Assembly: GCA_963930655.1 (NCBI GenBank)
Contig: OZ005604.1
Coordinates: 4,350,001 to 4,414,000 of the forward strand
Source of the DNA: Myrica gale
Taxonomy: Eukaryota; Streptophyta; Magnoliopsida; Fagales; Myricaceae
Direction of reading: 5' to 3'
Length of the DNA: 64,000 bases
Shown: piece by piece, positions 1-10,216 of the stretch
Numbering within the stretch: position 1 is the stretch's first letter
How the letters are laid out: each line of letters begins with the position of its first letter
Translations under genes and position numbers: made by a program
Notes under the pieces: model-generated
The model's input: the letters and a program-made list of their open reading frames with translations, nothing else
Told to the model about the DNA's origin: nothing
The model's database searches: none

Positions 1-326
1 CAACAATATTAATCTATGTACGGTAATGAACTAGCTCTAATACATGCATCTAACAATAATATCAGCTAATTAGTTTCTTCCTATTCTTTAACTCTTCAAT
101 TATCACGCATAATATATATAATTAGACGTTCTTGCGGGATTTTTTCTCCTCATACCATGCTAATTAATCCCTCCTTTTTTGCTATTAACATTGCTGTTTT
201 GTTTCAATAACGCATTTCTAGTGCATTGATAAATGTTTAACATTATTTAGCATGATTTATTCTTTAGATTATTTTTTTAAAATAATCTAAAGATCTTGTG
301 TTTTTCTTTTCAACTAAGGGAGAGAA
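1..326. other. AT-rich non-coding edge
   Basis: No reading frame or repeat structure that I can support. The stretch is AT-rich spacer up to the start of the small inverted-repeat element at 327. Confidence 0.5.
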
Positions 327-508
327 GGGGGCGTTTGTTTGTGGAAATTTTGGGGAATATTCCCGAAATTTTGGGAATCTTTACTTTATTGAGATTTATT
401 GGGGTTTGTGAAAAGTAGAGTGTATGTGTGTAAAAGTTAAAAATTTTAGAGTGTGTTTGTTTTGTTGGAAATTTTGAACCCCAAAATTTTGGGGAAACAA
501 ACACCCCC
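327..508. repeat. Foldback MITE, GGGGGYGTTTGTTT termini
   Basis: The 182 bp unit starts GGGGGCGTTTGTTT and ends with the inverse, AAACAAACACCCCC. Both ends carry an AAATTTTGGGG block just inside, so the termini can pair over about 28 bp with a few mismatches. The bases on each side are GAA (324-326 and 509-511), a possible 3 bp target-site duplication of the kind PIF/Harbinger MITEs make, although those usually choose TWA. A shorter, more diverged relative lies near 50648-50800. It has no coding capacity. The superfamily is an inference. Confidence 0.6.
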
Positions 509-728
509 GAAGTCTCATTAACGTACCAAGGCCGGCATTAATGCGCGTGCCCTAAACTAGCTATTCCTTCACAAAATAATTAAGAATTTTTCATCGTAAT
601 CGTATTCTTAAATTCCCACGCTTAATAATTAAGAATATTTTCATCGTACCATCGTACCGTTATTCTCTAGTATGTGTTTTGAGTTTTGACACTGTCAAAC
701 TTTGAATATTGCCTGTGGTTTAAAGAGC

Positions 729-778
729 ACGCCACGATCGAAATCTTTTTTTTTTTCTAAGACGCCACGATAGAAATC
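729..778 (-). mobile_element. Poly(A) micro-insertion with 17 bp TSD
   Basis: The 17 bp string acgccacgatcgaaatc (729-745) recurs with one mismatch at 762-778. Between the copies lie only 16 bp: eleven T then ctaag. Read on the minus strand the insert is CTTAG followed by an A tract, as in the tail of a LINE or SINE transcript. The pattern is that of a target-primed retroposition truncated almost to its tail. Confidence 0.65.
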
Positions 779-854
779 ACAACTGTAGCTCTCAGGTAAT
801 TAGGGCGTTAGGGGAAACCTCGGAGAACTTTTATGATTTAATAAAATTTAATTC

Positions 855-1265
855 AAAATTATTTGTCAAAATTTTATATTTCAAATTTGTTAATGTATTA
901 TTTTTAATTGATAATATAACTAATCTATTTAATCTTCTGTTGTGTCAAAGTCGATCTTAAGTAGGATTTTATTAGTTTTAGTTTGGAAAAACTTTATTAC
1001 GTGAAAGCAAACATGTATTGTCCATAATAATATTCTATATATGAGCAATACTTGTATTTGAAAAAAAACAATATTTTTATTGCAGTATAAATTTCTATCA
1101 TTAAAATCTCTTGTCACACTCTTAATTCTGAAAACAAATCTAAACTGTCAATATCAAGATGATCTTCATGTTTTAAAATATTTTAAAATACAAGGCAATG
1201 CTTTTTTCAAGTCTTCCCTAACCAAAGATTTTAACTTTATAAAATTAAATAAAAAATATTTTCAT
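855..1265. repeat. AT-rich dispersed repeat, copy 1
   Basis: By eye this stretch aligns with 26690-27095 in the same orientation. Shared blocks include 'attgata.ata.ctaat.catttaat', 'tctataa.caat.cttgtatttgaaaaa' type motifs, and 'tattttaaaa..aatat' leading into 'ctaaagattt.aa.tt.taaa.attaaataa'. Identity is low and indels are frequent, so both are old copies. No conserved protein is readable on either strand. The family is unknown. Confidence 0.45.
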
Positions 1266-1920
1266 AGATTCCAAATTAAATTAACTTTGATCTACAATAT
1301 ATATATACAACTTTGTCTTTATCTATTGTCAACTTTTTTTTGACATTCTCATTCTTAAATCAATCCATCAATCCATGTATACATCTTGTTAATATTTTCA
1401 TCGGTGATTTCATGACTTTTAAGCTTAAAACTAAGATTTTTTCAATCTCTACTTCATTCGTTGGCTAATTGATTCATGTTAAACTTTGAAATAAATAATT
1501 TACAAAAACAAAAATACCTTTATTAGGATCTTTTGAATATATTAGCTATCTCTAAGACTATTTTTTTTCCATTTGGTAATTTTTGGATATAATATGTTGT
1601 AGAGAAATGTCAATTATTTTCATCTTTTAGAAATTTTAAATCACTATCTCTAATTGGACCTCTTTCTAATAGTAAATCTCATAGATTTATTCTCTTAACA
1701 GATCAACCAACCAAGTTTACGGATGGCCACCCCAATACACGAAATATTCTACAAGAACTATTATAGAATGAAACAAATCATAAGGACCACTTTGAGATCA
1801 TCCGGTTTTATCTCATGGATTAAATTAGGAATACTTTAAAACCTTTAATTATTCAGGTCTTAATACTTTACACTATAAATTATTATTATTCTTACACTAA
1901 ACCTATCTTTAGTCTCTAAG
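1266..1920. other. AT-rich spacer
   Basis: No gene seen. It may be the decayed continuation of the dispersed repeat to the left or the unreadable front of the LINE to the right. Confidence 0.4.
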
Positions 1921-2800
1921 TTGGGCTGGTGCATTTTACAATACCCAGATGTTTTGTGGGTTAGAGCTATATCTACTAAATATCTTAAGGGAGTTTCTTT
2001 ATTTACAGCTCAACCTCGTCAAAATTGTTTATGGTTCTGGAAAGGAGTTCTTGCTACTCGAAATATTATCTTGAAAGGAGGAATGTTTGTGGTGAACAGT
2101 GGTAAGCAGATTAATATATGGACTGATCCTTAGGTTCCCAACTTTCCTTTGGGCAAAGCAATTCCGAATGAACATTTCTCAGATTTTGATCAGCTCACCA
2201 AAGTAGACCAACTTATTGATTATGATAGAAGCACTTGGAACTATGATATTTTAACTCATATCTTCAACCCTAGTTTGCTCAGAAAGTCTCACAAGTCCCC
2301 ATCCGAAACATGACTAGGGAGGATTAATTCATTTGGCTTGTAGAACATCATGAAAAATTCACTATCAAATCTGCTTATAATCTGAATCAAGCCAATTGTT
2401 TTAATTCCAGGGGCTTATTCACTGAAAAGCATTGGGTAAAACTCTGGTTTTGGAGAATTCAAGTAAGACTTAAGGTTCTTCTATGGAAGATTGCTCATAA
2501 TTCACAGCCCACTCGGGAAAAATTGGCAGGAATCTTAACTTATGTAGATGAGGATTTTCCTCTATGCATGTCGCCTTTGCTTTCAGGAAATAGAAACCTG
2601 CGAGCACCTATTCCTTGCTTGCCCTATTGCTTGCACTCTTTAGAAAGAGGGAATATGTCCCCTGAATATTGAAATCTTTAGAAATCTGACCATTGATAGA
2701 TGAATTATAATGATTTATTATTCTCACAGGGAATTGGGTTTAGAGAAACATCTTGAACAAGATTTTATGATTTGGTCTCCATTGTTATGGATACCATATG

Positions 2801-4011
2801 TGTAATAGCCGTCCCGAAAAGTGTGAGTAATTCGACTTGTAAACGAAGAGATAGGGTGTAATCGTATGTTTGATTTTTGGATAGAGGTTGAATTGTATTT
2901 TTGAATGTAAGGGTGCTGATATGGATATGTGATATATATTTGAATTTAAAGGTTTGAATAGAGATTTGATCTTTGGTTTGAATTTGAAGGTTAAGATATG
3001 GAAAAAGATTATTCTTGTATTTGAATTTGAAAGATATGGATAAAAATCTTATGTTTGAATTTAAAGTGATGGATATGGGTATGTTTGAATTTTAAAAATT
3101 GAAGAGATTGAGGTTAGTAAATGGTCGCAGAGAATGTATATTGGAGACCAAAATTTGGATTGAGGTGGTGCTATTAGATTCCAAGAGATTGTTCGGCAAT
3201 TATTGGAGACGCTTTAAGAATTGGTTAAGCATTTGAGGTAAGTGGTTCTTCAATGAGATTTTGAACGTGCATGTATTTTATATAGTTTTGATGTATTATT
3301 TGGGGAACTGAACAAATTTTGGATAAAATGAGATTGTCATGATTTTCGTGAAATTCAATTGAAATATTTATAACTTGAGCATACTGTGAAAATTGTCCTT
3401 GCGCTGGTGATATATCTTTGTGGTCTGTATGACCAATTTATATTTGTGGTCTCTGTGGCAAATTTGGAGGTCTTTGCGGCCTAGAGGTCTGTGTGACCAT
3501 TGGTGATTTCGCTATATTGCGCGGCCTTGGATATTTTTGTTACAAACTTATATTTTTGGATTTGGTATGACTCACATTGTTTTATTTTGGATTTCAATTA
3601 TTGTGATAAAATTGTATTTTCCCCGACCCCCATTGACTTACTACTTACCGAGCTAGTCGTAGCTCACCCCTTATTCTCATATTTTTCAGAGTTGGCAGAA
3701 TTAGAGAAGTTCGAGGAGCTTCAGATAGATTTGTGTTTTGAAGACGTGTTTTGTAAGAGTACTTTTGAAGATTAATATTGGAGAATCCTTTTGGGAGATC
3801 TTCATCAATATTGGAAATATCGGATATGGTAATAAAATTTTAGGGCTCAGATTGATATTTTTGAGTTTTTTACGATTTATGAATATTTTACTGAGGTTGT
3901 ATAATATTAGCTTTGAAATATTGGCGCCTAGATAAATGATTTATCCAAGGTGAAAAAGTCTTATGTTATATGGAAATCTATCTGTATGGAGTTTATGCCC
4001 GTGGTGTTACA
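2801..4011 (+). mobile_element. Ty3/gypsy solo LTR with 5 bp TSD
   Basis: The 1,211 bp unit starts TGTAATAGCC and ends GTGTTACA. It is flanked by ATATG on both sides (2796-2800 and 4012-4016). It splits the LINE reading frame exactly: the codons before 2801 and after the second ATATG join in frame. Most of its length matches the LTR at 19303-20640, including a shared 91-codon open frame at 3500-3775 that is a by-product of the LTR sequence and not a gene. No internal region or partner LTR is present, so unequal LTR-LTR recombination left a solo LTR. It is most like plant Tekay/Del-type gypsy LTRs by its TGTAATACCCC-like start. Confidence 0.85.
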
Positions 4012-4385
4012 ATATGGATGTATAGAAACTTAGTAGTTCATAAGGACAAGAATATTGATCCTATTGAAATGATCCATACCACTCATCGTAAGTTCAGAGA
4101 ACACTCTTCTGCTTGGCATGCTAAAGATACGGAACTCAAGCTCAGATGGATTCATCCTCCAGAACATGTAGTGAAGATCGACTTTGATGTAGCTTGCAGA
4201 AAACAGAGTCCTATGATTGTAGCAGTAGAGCGCAATTCAAATGGAGACATTTTGCAGACATGGACTCTTAATTTACCAGCAATGACCGGTTTTTGCGGAG
4301 AAGTTCATGCTATTCAACTTGCCTACCAGATGGTGCGAGAGTTTCGATGTGTTCAAACAGGGACATGTTGATTAAAACATGTGAA

Positions 4386-4446
4386 GACCCTGTGGTCACG
4401 TGGAAAGCTGTTGTGTAGAGGTTTGCTTTAAAAGTTTATTTAGGCT
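4386..4446. repeat. Diverged ~60 bp direct repeat of LINE sequence
   Basis: The stretch 'gaccctgtggtcacgtggaaagctg ... aaaagttta.ttaggctaatac' is repeated at 5699-5713 continued at 9598-9662 (the CACTA element splits the second copy). The two copies bracket the truncated copia element. The repeat is far longer than an LTR-element target duplication and the copies have diverged, so a local duplication before the CACTA insertion is likely. Confidence 0.55.
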
Positions 4447-5344
4447 AATACACCAATATGCCGAATGGGAAGTCTGGTTCTATCACCCAACCGAATACGT
4501 TAACCATCAGAGTACTGGCATCAGAAAAAGAGTAAGGTGTTGTGTAGTTGGCAGAGAAGGAACGATGAGGGTCATACTGGTAAGAGGGGTCAAAAAGATA
4601 GCAACATTGTAGACCAACATGCCCCTGTTTGTTGTAGACTTGATAGGTAGGGCGATTTGATTTATAGTTGGGTCGAAAGCCATTTTGAGAGGTAAGAGAA
4701 CGATCACCATTGCGACCTTCGTTGTTATTGGAGCGGCCATGACCACGTCCATTACGATCGTTACATCCACTGCCTCTTTGATCACGATTTCGACTAATAC
4801 TGAAGTGAGCAGAGGGTTTAAAAGAGGAACTTCGGGAGGCATGAGAGAGCTGACTCTCATGAATTTGCAAAAGTTGATAAAGCTCAAGTGAGGAGACAAA
4901 TATTGCACATGTTGCCACCGAGGTGATGTAGGTCTCATAAGTTGGTCCAAGACCAATGAGCAGATAAGTCATAAATTCCTTGCCAGAAAGGGGGTTTCCA
5001 GTGGCGGCAAGAGTATCAGCAAGAGTGTGAACTTTGCTGAAATAATCAGAAATATTTTGGTCAACTCGGGAGAGATTCATAAGCTGAAAATGAATCTGAA
5101 ATTCCTTAGCTTGAGAATGAGAGTTTAACATGGACTTCAAGCTGACCCAGAGGTCACGAGAAGTTCGGGCAGCAATCACATGACCGATGATAGACTTTGT
5201 GAGCAAAGAGAAAAAGGCACTTAGAACAAGTTGGTTTGTACGTCGCGAGACTAGGAAGGCTAGGTTTGGTTTGGGAGGTGTAGTGCCCTCAGCAGGACAA
5301 AACTCAGCAGGAATTGTGAGAGTTCCATCAACATATTCGAACAA
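4445..5344 (-). pseudogene. copia gag polyprotein fragment (UBN2-type)
   Basis: A 299-codon open frame. The middle part is a typical copia capsid region (UBN2/gag-polypeptide family): the LWVSLKSML and NISDYFSKVHTLADTLA segments, then LIGLGPTYETYITSV. A Gly/Asn/Arg-rich stretch follows (about residues 175-220). The zinc knuckle expected after it is broken: YQVYNKQGHVGLQCCYLFD keeps the KQGH core, but the first Cys positions are Tyr. The frame ends soon after, before any protease. In the parent element this protein would form the particle that packages the RNA. Here it is a relic in an element with no enzymes. Confidence 0.75.
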
Positions 5345-5690
5345 ATCTTGGCCCTATAGATATGCAGAAATCTAAACTCTCCAAAGATGGTAGTTTTCTT
5401 AGGTGAGTTTGATGGTGATAATATGAGAAAGAGTATAGGGAATAGGAGGAGGAGAAGGAGAAGAAGATGATTGAGCAACCATGAAAAAGGAACGAAGGAT
5501 TCAGAGAGACGATGAGTCTATGGGCTATGATACCATGTTTGAATATGTGAGAATATTGTATTCCTTTCTCAATGATTACTTAAGATAGGTGCGTGTATTT
5601 TATATACATATTGTACAACCGAATCAATGAAGAATATTGCAAAAGCAGGTTGTTACAAGACGTACCAGAATTTGTTACGTGATAGTTGTG
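4447..5690 (-). mobile_element. Truncated Ty1/copia retrotransposon: LTR, primer site and gag only
   Basis: Read on the minus strand, a short LTR (about 5690 to 5536, ending in ATTCAAACA) is followed immediately by TGGTATCATAG (5535-5525), a primer-binding site of the initiator-Met tRNA type seen in plant copia elements, then a leader and gag (5344-4445). Everything after gag, including protease, integrase, reverse transcriptase and the second LTR, is missing. The element sits between two copies of a ~60 bp LINE segment. No clean 5 bp target duplication was found. Confidence 0.75.
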
Positions 5691-6299
5691 GAAGGCTCGA
5701 GACCCTGTGGTGACACTACAACAGTTTTGGCCTTCAGTGGCGAAAATTTTCGTCGCTCAAAGTCATCAGCGACGAAAAATTTTTGTCACTAATTCGTCGC
5801 TGAAAGTCATCAGCGGCGAAAATTTAAAATCGCCGCTACGCATTTCTGTTCGAACGAAGTATCGTTCGAACTAACAAATCTGTTCGAACAAGAAGATTTC
5901 GTCACAAATCTGTCGAATTTGATAGTCATCATTTCTTGTTCGAACAGATTTTCTTGTTCGAACGAGGAATTTCATTCGAATGTTTATTTTGTTCAAACTT
6001 TTCCTTATGATGATCAATTACTTATCTTGTTCGAACTTGAATGTTTATAATATTTCTTGAGAAATTACTTTTATTCATTTGAAATTGTTATTTCGAAGTT
6101 TATTGTTTTAGTTGTATTTTAAATAAGGCACTGCAAGAAAATGCATAATTTCATGACTAATAATATGAAATGAAATATATTGAATAGCTATTATTCAAAA
6201 TACAAGGAAAATATAAAAAAAAAATCTTGTTCTATTAGCGCAACAAACAAATTTAATGAATACAAAAGAGAAACAAGTATTTGCTGACAATTATTTCAT

Positions 6300-9110
6300 C
6301 CGCTTTCTTGGCTTCTCCTCCCCTGTTTCTTTTATCTTTTCGGCAATTCCTATGTACTGTTAGAGTCCAAAAAAGACATTTATCCTTGAGTGCAATCGAA
6401 CAGCTCTAACATCTTTCAGGAGTTGTGATCAGATTGTCCAGGGCCTCGGGAAAAAGCTTATACAAAACATTGAAATTAGAAACAATGATCACAACAAGCA
6501 TGACATTCAGTCGCTGAAATTATGAATATGATTTCTATGAGGCTTTCTGCTGCAGACTAGTATTGGATAGTATACTGCAAATCAAGGTCCAAAGAATCCT
6601 GGCAAGGCCTACCTACATGTTTCAGGATATATTGGACTTCAATTTAGAAGCAGGTATTGGAACTAATTTACACATCAACAACCAAAGCCAAGAACAAAAT
6701 AAAGATAAACAGTAAATGAGTACAGATGAAGACCATGACAGCAGAATTAATCAATTCAATAATCTGAACAGAAAAGTAAAACCAGATCAACACCGGTACG
6801 TTTGAGCTAGCATATTCCATCATCATTAAGAGGAGTCAGAATTATCTTTCCATCTTTAAGAGGTTCTATGTCCCCAGTGAGAGCAACACGAGCTGTGGAC
6901 AGAAATGCAATGGTTGTAAGATTCACCTGGATATACCCACAGTAAATGCATAAAATAGCAGTATCGCAAAGAAAAGTTGGTCAAAATAGCTATCCATTAA
7001 AGGACTAAAAGGTCCACGACCAACTTATCCTGCACAAAACTTGTTTGCTTTCTTACAGTACAAGAACTATATGAAGGATGTGCTTCTTTTTTCCCTTCAA
7101 ATGTCAAAAGGGTTCTTCAAGAGCATAAGGTATTGAATTATATCTGAATGAAAATCATCCAACCTGCAGAGCTAATTTGTGCTTCAAGTACAAATACAGA
7201 AAAATCAAACTTAGAGAAACCAGTTGTTGCAGAACTCCCTTCTTCATCAATTGGGGAAGTGATTTGAAAATCTACAAGTCCATGAACGAAATCATCTTTT
7301 AGAGCCAATCATAAAGCAATTCAAGATAGAAAATATGATATATGACAAAGGGTTGGCATTCATCGATGTTCTTAGATGACGCATCATAAACACGATTATC
7401 TACAGTAATTGAGGCACGTCCAATATCACTATGATTTAGCCACATAGAGCCCAAACTTTCTTCTGTCAATAAATGACATCTCAGTTTTTTTTTCCCTAAG
7501 CTAAATGACATCAGTTTGTTCCATTTTTTCCTTTTTTCTTTCCAATCAAAACAAAATGTCTTTCATTCAAAAATTCAAACAAAACATAATTCCTGTTCAT
7601 ATAGTAAACACTAAACACTTGCATCAAAACCTGGTGAAAAGGGTCTGAACATTTAAGAAGAGACCTGAATAACTCCGGGTACACCTCAAAATGACACAAG
7701 ATGCTGCAACTAAGCCAGAAGCTTAACATAAACAGTGTCGGCTCGTCTAAAAAACTTCAGTAAACATGGCTAATTTTGTGAGTCATTAAACTGGCTTTCG
7801 TTAGAAGCCACTTCTATCAAAGTTCAAGTGTGATATGCCGGAAGGGGATATCGAAATAACTTGGAGGCGGAGTTCTGGCAAGCCGCAAAGGCAATGTTAT
7901 TACACAAAGCCAAGGCTATTGAATTCAGGTACATAACTGTCAAAAATAGCACTTAGCTCAGCTATATATGAGTTTGGGCAAAGGCAATGTTGTATCAGTT
8001 CTAGTTAGAGACCAACATAATTGTTGACCTGCGTGTCAATCAACATCTGGTCCCTGATCGTTCATCGTTTATAAAACTGATACGCAGACTAACCAAATTC
8101 TTCACAATCCAAATTACAGTAAATGACAAAACACAAAATCTCATCAAGCCAAGATTAGCTATGTTTCCAAATGCCACCAAACCTACCACATCCTAATTAA
8201 ATAAACTCCAATTATGAGGCTCACAATCCACAAAACTGATTGCAAGAATCATGAACTCGAAATGACTTCTAGCAACTCCGCTAATAGTTAACTTCGTGAT
8301 AAAAAGCTTGGAGCTTTTTAAGGAATTACCAACCCATCTATAACCACTTTATGGTTCATTAAGTATGGCTACTTGTTAATTATAATCACACATATGAGTT
8401 CCACAGCCCAAAAATCATACCCAAATCCACCACAGACACAGGTGCAGTCAAGCATAAAGCAAGATACATAGTAATAGTAGACAGTAGGAAAAATAAAGCA
8501 CGGATTAACTATCTAACATACTGTTCCAAAGTTACGAAGTAGGACAAATCAGTGTCTCATACTAGTTTTGAAAGCTTTCCATTTTGTGTTCATTTTCAGT
8601 TGTTGTCTCGTTACCAATTTTTTTTAACAGGTCGAAGGCACAGATTTGGACTTCATGAACCCTAAACCAATCTACACCACCAACAATATAAAACGAAATT
8701 AAACACGAAACAAAATCAAACAAAAAATATAAAACAAAATCAAACAGGAAAAAAATGCTTACCGTTAATCGGATTACAGCAACTCAAATCCCTAAATCTT
8801 GGCTAGAATATCGGAACCTAACAGAAAACAAAATCAAACAAAAAAATGTTAGTAAATCAAAACCTAATCGAGACAAAAGCAGCAAGCTCATGAGAGGCCA
8901 TAGAGAGAGAGAGAGAGAACCAGCATGACTGAGAGAGACAACGTGAGATTTCGAGGGACAGGGAGCGAGAGAGACAAAGATTTAGAGGGAGATCTACAGC
9001 TTCGACGTAGAGGGGAGGGACTGGAGCTTCGACAAAGTGGAGGGCTGTCGACGGAGAAGGCAGCGATCGGAGGGGCTGGTGCTTTACGAAGAGGGGGCTG
9101 AAGACTTAAA
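6300..9110 (-). pseudogene. Probable captured host-gene fragment inside the CACTA element
   Basis: Several minus-strand segments look like exons. A GA/CT-rich 5' leader lies at about 9100-8890. A segment at about 7465-7370 encodes LLTEESLGSMWLNHSDIGRASITVDN. A segment at about 7275-7165 encodes VDFQITSPIDEEGSSATTGF and ends at a GT donor. A segment at about 6910-6815 follows a CCACAG acceptor, reads ARVALTGDIEPLKDGKIILT and ends in TAG after DDGIC. Another piece near 7880-7805 reads LPELRLQVISIS. I do not recognise the protein. Introns appear retained, so capture would have been from genomic DNA. The set of exons is incomplete and I see no continuous reading frame. A micro-insertion (7470-7517) lies at the edge of one exon. 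An alternative is that this is merely diverged transposon coding sequence. Confidence 0.4.
7470..7517 (-). mobile_element. Poly(A) micro-insertion
   Basis: taaatgacatctcagttt (7470-7487) recurs as taaatgacatcagttt (7502-7517), differing by a TC unit. Between them lie about 14 bp of T tract plus ccctaagc. On the minus strand the insert reads GCTTAGGG then A tract. Same architecture as the insertions at 729 and 53500. Confidence 0.5.
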
Positions 9111-9741
9111 GATTTTTCAAAGGGGGGAGGAGAGAAGGGGAGCGGTGGGGATTCGAAAGGGTATTTAGCGTTAAATGAATTTCCCCCATCTCGTTCGAAC
9201 CACATGTCTTGCTGGAACGAGATGATTTGGGTGACGAAAATATTTTCGTCTTTAAAGATTTATTTAGTGACAATTTAGAAGTTTTTGTTACTAATACTTG
9301 TTCGAACGAGATATTGTCGTTCAAACCAATAAGCAACAATGTGTTCGAACTCGATTTTGCTTGTTCGAACAAGAGTCTTTTAGCGACCAAAATATGTTCG
9401 TCGCTAAAGACTTATTTAGTGACGATTTAATAATTTTTGTCACTAATACTCGTTCGAAAGAAATATTACTGGTTCGAACGAGATGAATTACTCTTTAACG
9501 ACAAACTCCTAATTTCGTCGCTGAAGATGTATTTTTAGTGACGAAATTGGTTTCGCCACGGATAAGTACGACGCTGAAGAACAAATCTGTTGTAGTGTGA
9601 TGTGGAAAGCTGCTTGGTAGAGAGATCTACTCGTTGGCTAAAAGTTTATATAGGCTAATACAATGGGAGGAAGTTATTTTTGAAGGGGATGCACTTTTTG
9701 CATGTAATGCTATCAATCACCCGCAATTTGCACTTGACGAT

Positions 9742-9785
9742 CAATTTGGAGATTTTTTTTATAAGTAAACGAACAATCTGGAGAT
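9742..9785 (-). mobile_element. Poly(A) micro-insertion inside the LINE RNase H region
   Basis: caatttggagat (9742-9753) recurs as caatctggagat (9774-9785). The 20 bp between them are seven T then ataagtaaacgaa. Leaving out the insert plus one repeat makes the LINE RNase H frame continuous from the FEGDALFACNAINH segment into DIRSLIHSQNDWSLGWVP. That is independent evidence that the insert is secondary. Confidence 0.7.
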
Positions 9786-10216
9786 CTTATAGTGGATATA
9801 CGTTCCTTAATTCACTCTCAAAATGACTGGTCTCTTGGTTGGGTCCCTCGAAAGCAGAACAGGTTGTCTCATAAAATAGCCAAATGGGCTGCATTAACAG
9901 GTCAATTTGGGAGGCTTGTGTTAACTGTTATTTCCCCAAATGTACTTAAATGTGACTGGGTGTATATGCCTCCCTAATTTTGACGGTAATGTATTAATCT
10001 TAGCTTAGAAAAAAAATAGTTACAGTACTTTTTCCTGGAGTATCAGAGATCAGAGAGTAGACGTCGAGGATTCTTCACAAGGCCACTGACATGTGGAAGC
10101 CATTCCACTCCCGAAGCACTCTCGTATATTTAGGCCCCCACACAGTCCTTCCTCTCAGAAACTCATCAGCTCCATCCTCAAGCCCAAGCAAATGCTGACA
10201 CTCCATGTCAGCCAAA

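Larger units (their letters stand above)
5714..9597. mobile_element. CACTA (En/Spm) DNA transposon, non-autonomous
   Basis: The 3,884 bp unit starts CACTACAACAG and ends CTGTTGTAGTG. The inverted termini extend to about 26 bp with a few mismatches. The 3 bp TGA occurs on each side (5711-5713 and 9598-9600), the duplication length of this superfamily. Both subterminal regions (about 5760-6050 and 9190-9590) are packed with short repeats of GTTCGAAC and of 'cgacgaaa/tttcgtcgct' type, as expected for transposase-binding arrays. No TNP-D/TNP-A transposase frame is seen. The interior (about 6300-9100) has exon/intron texture on the minus strand instead. It interrupts the second copy of a duplicated LINE segment, so it is younger than that duplication. 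Confidence 0.9.
1921..10017 (+). mobile_element. Decayed L1-type LINE, C-terminal ORF2 remnants, multiply interrupted
   Basis: Three separated pieces read as the C-terminal half of a plant non-LTR retrotransposon ORF2. The piece at 1921-2800 has the region after reverse transcriptase, with the zf-RVT signature (a Cys-rich block followed by ETCEHLFLACPIA near 2590). The piece at 4012-4371 begins with the WMYRNLVVH-type segment and continues into an RNase H-like domain (KIDFDVA start). The piece at about 9600-9976 supplies the RNase H C terminus (GWVPRKQNRLSHKIAKWAA). The 3' end is cttagcttagaaaaaaaa at about 10000-10017, taken as the poly(A) tail. Stops and frameshifts are frequent, so it is dead. 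A solo LTR, a copia fragment and a CACTA element separate the pieces. The true 5' end is not visible. Confidence 0.75.

Noticed and set aside
3500..3775. 91-codon frame, with a close copy at 20146-20421, as a conserved small gene
   Set aside because: Both copies lie inside the matching LTRs at 2801 and 19303; conservation is due to the LTR, not to coding.
8888..9205. Pro/Ser-rich 105-codon minus-strand frame as a protein
   Set aside because: GA/CT-rich sequence that fits a 5' leader of the captured fragment; low complexity in all frames.
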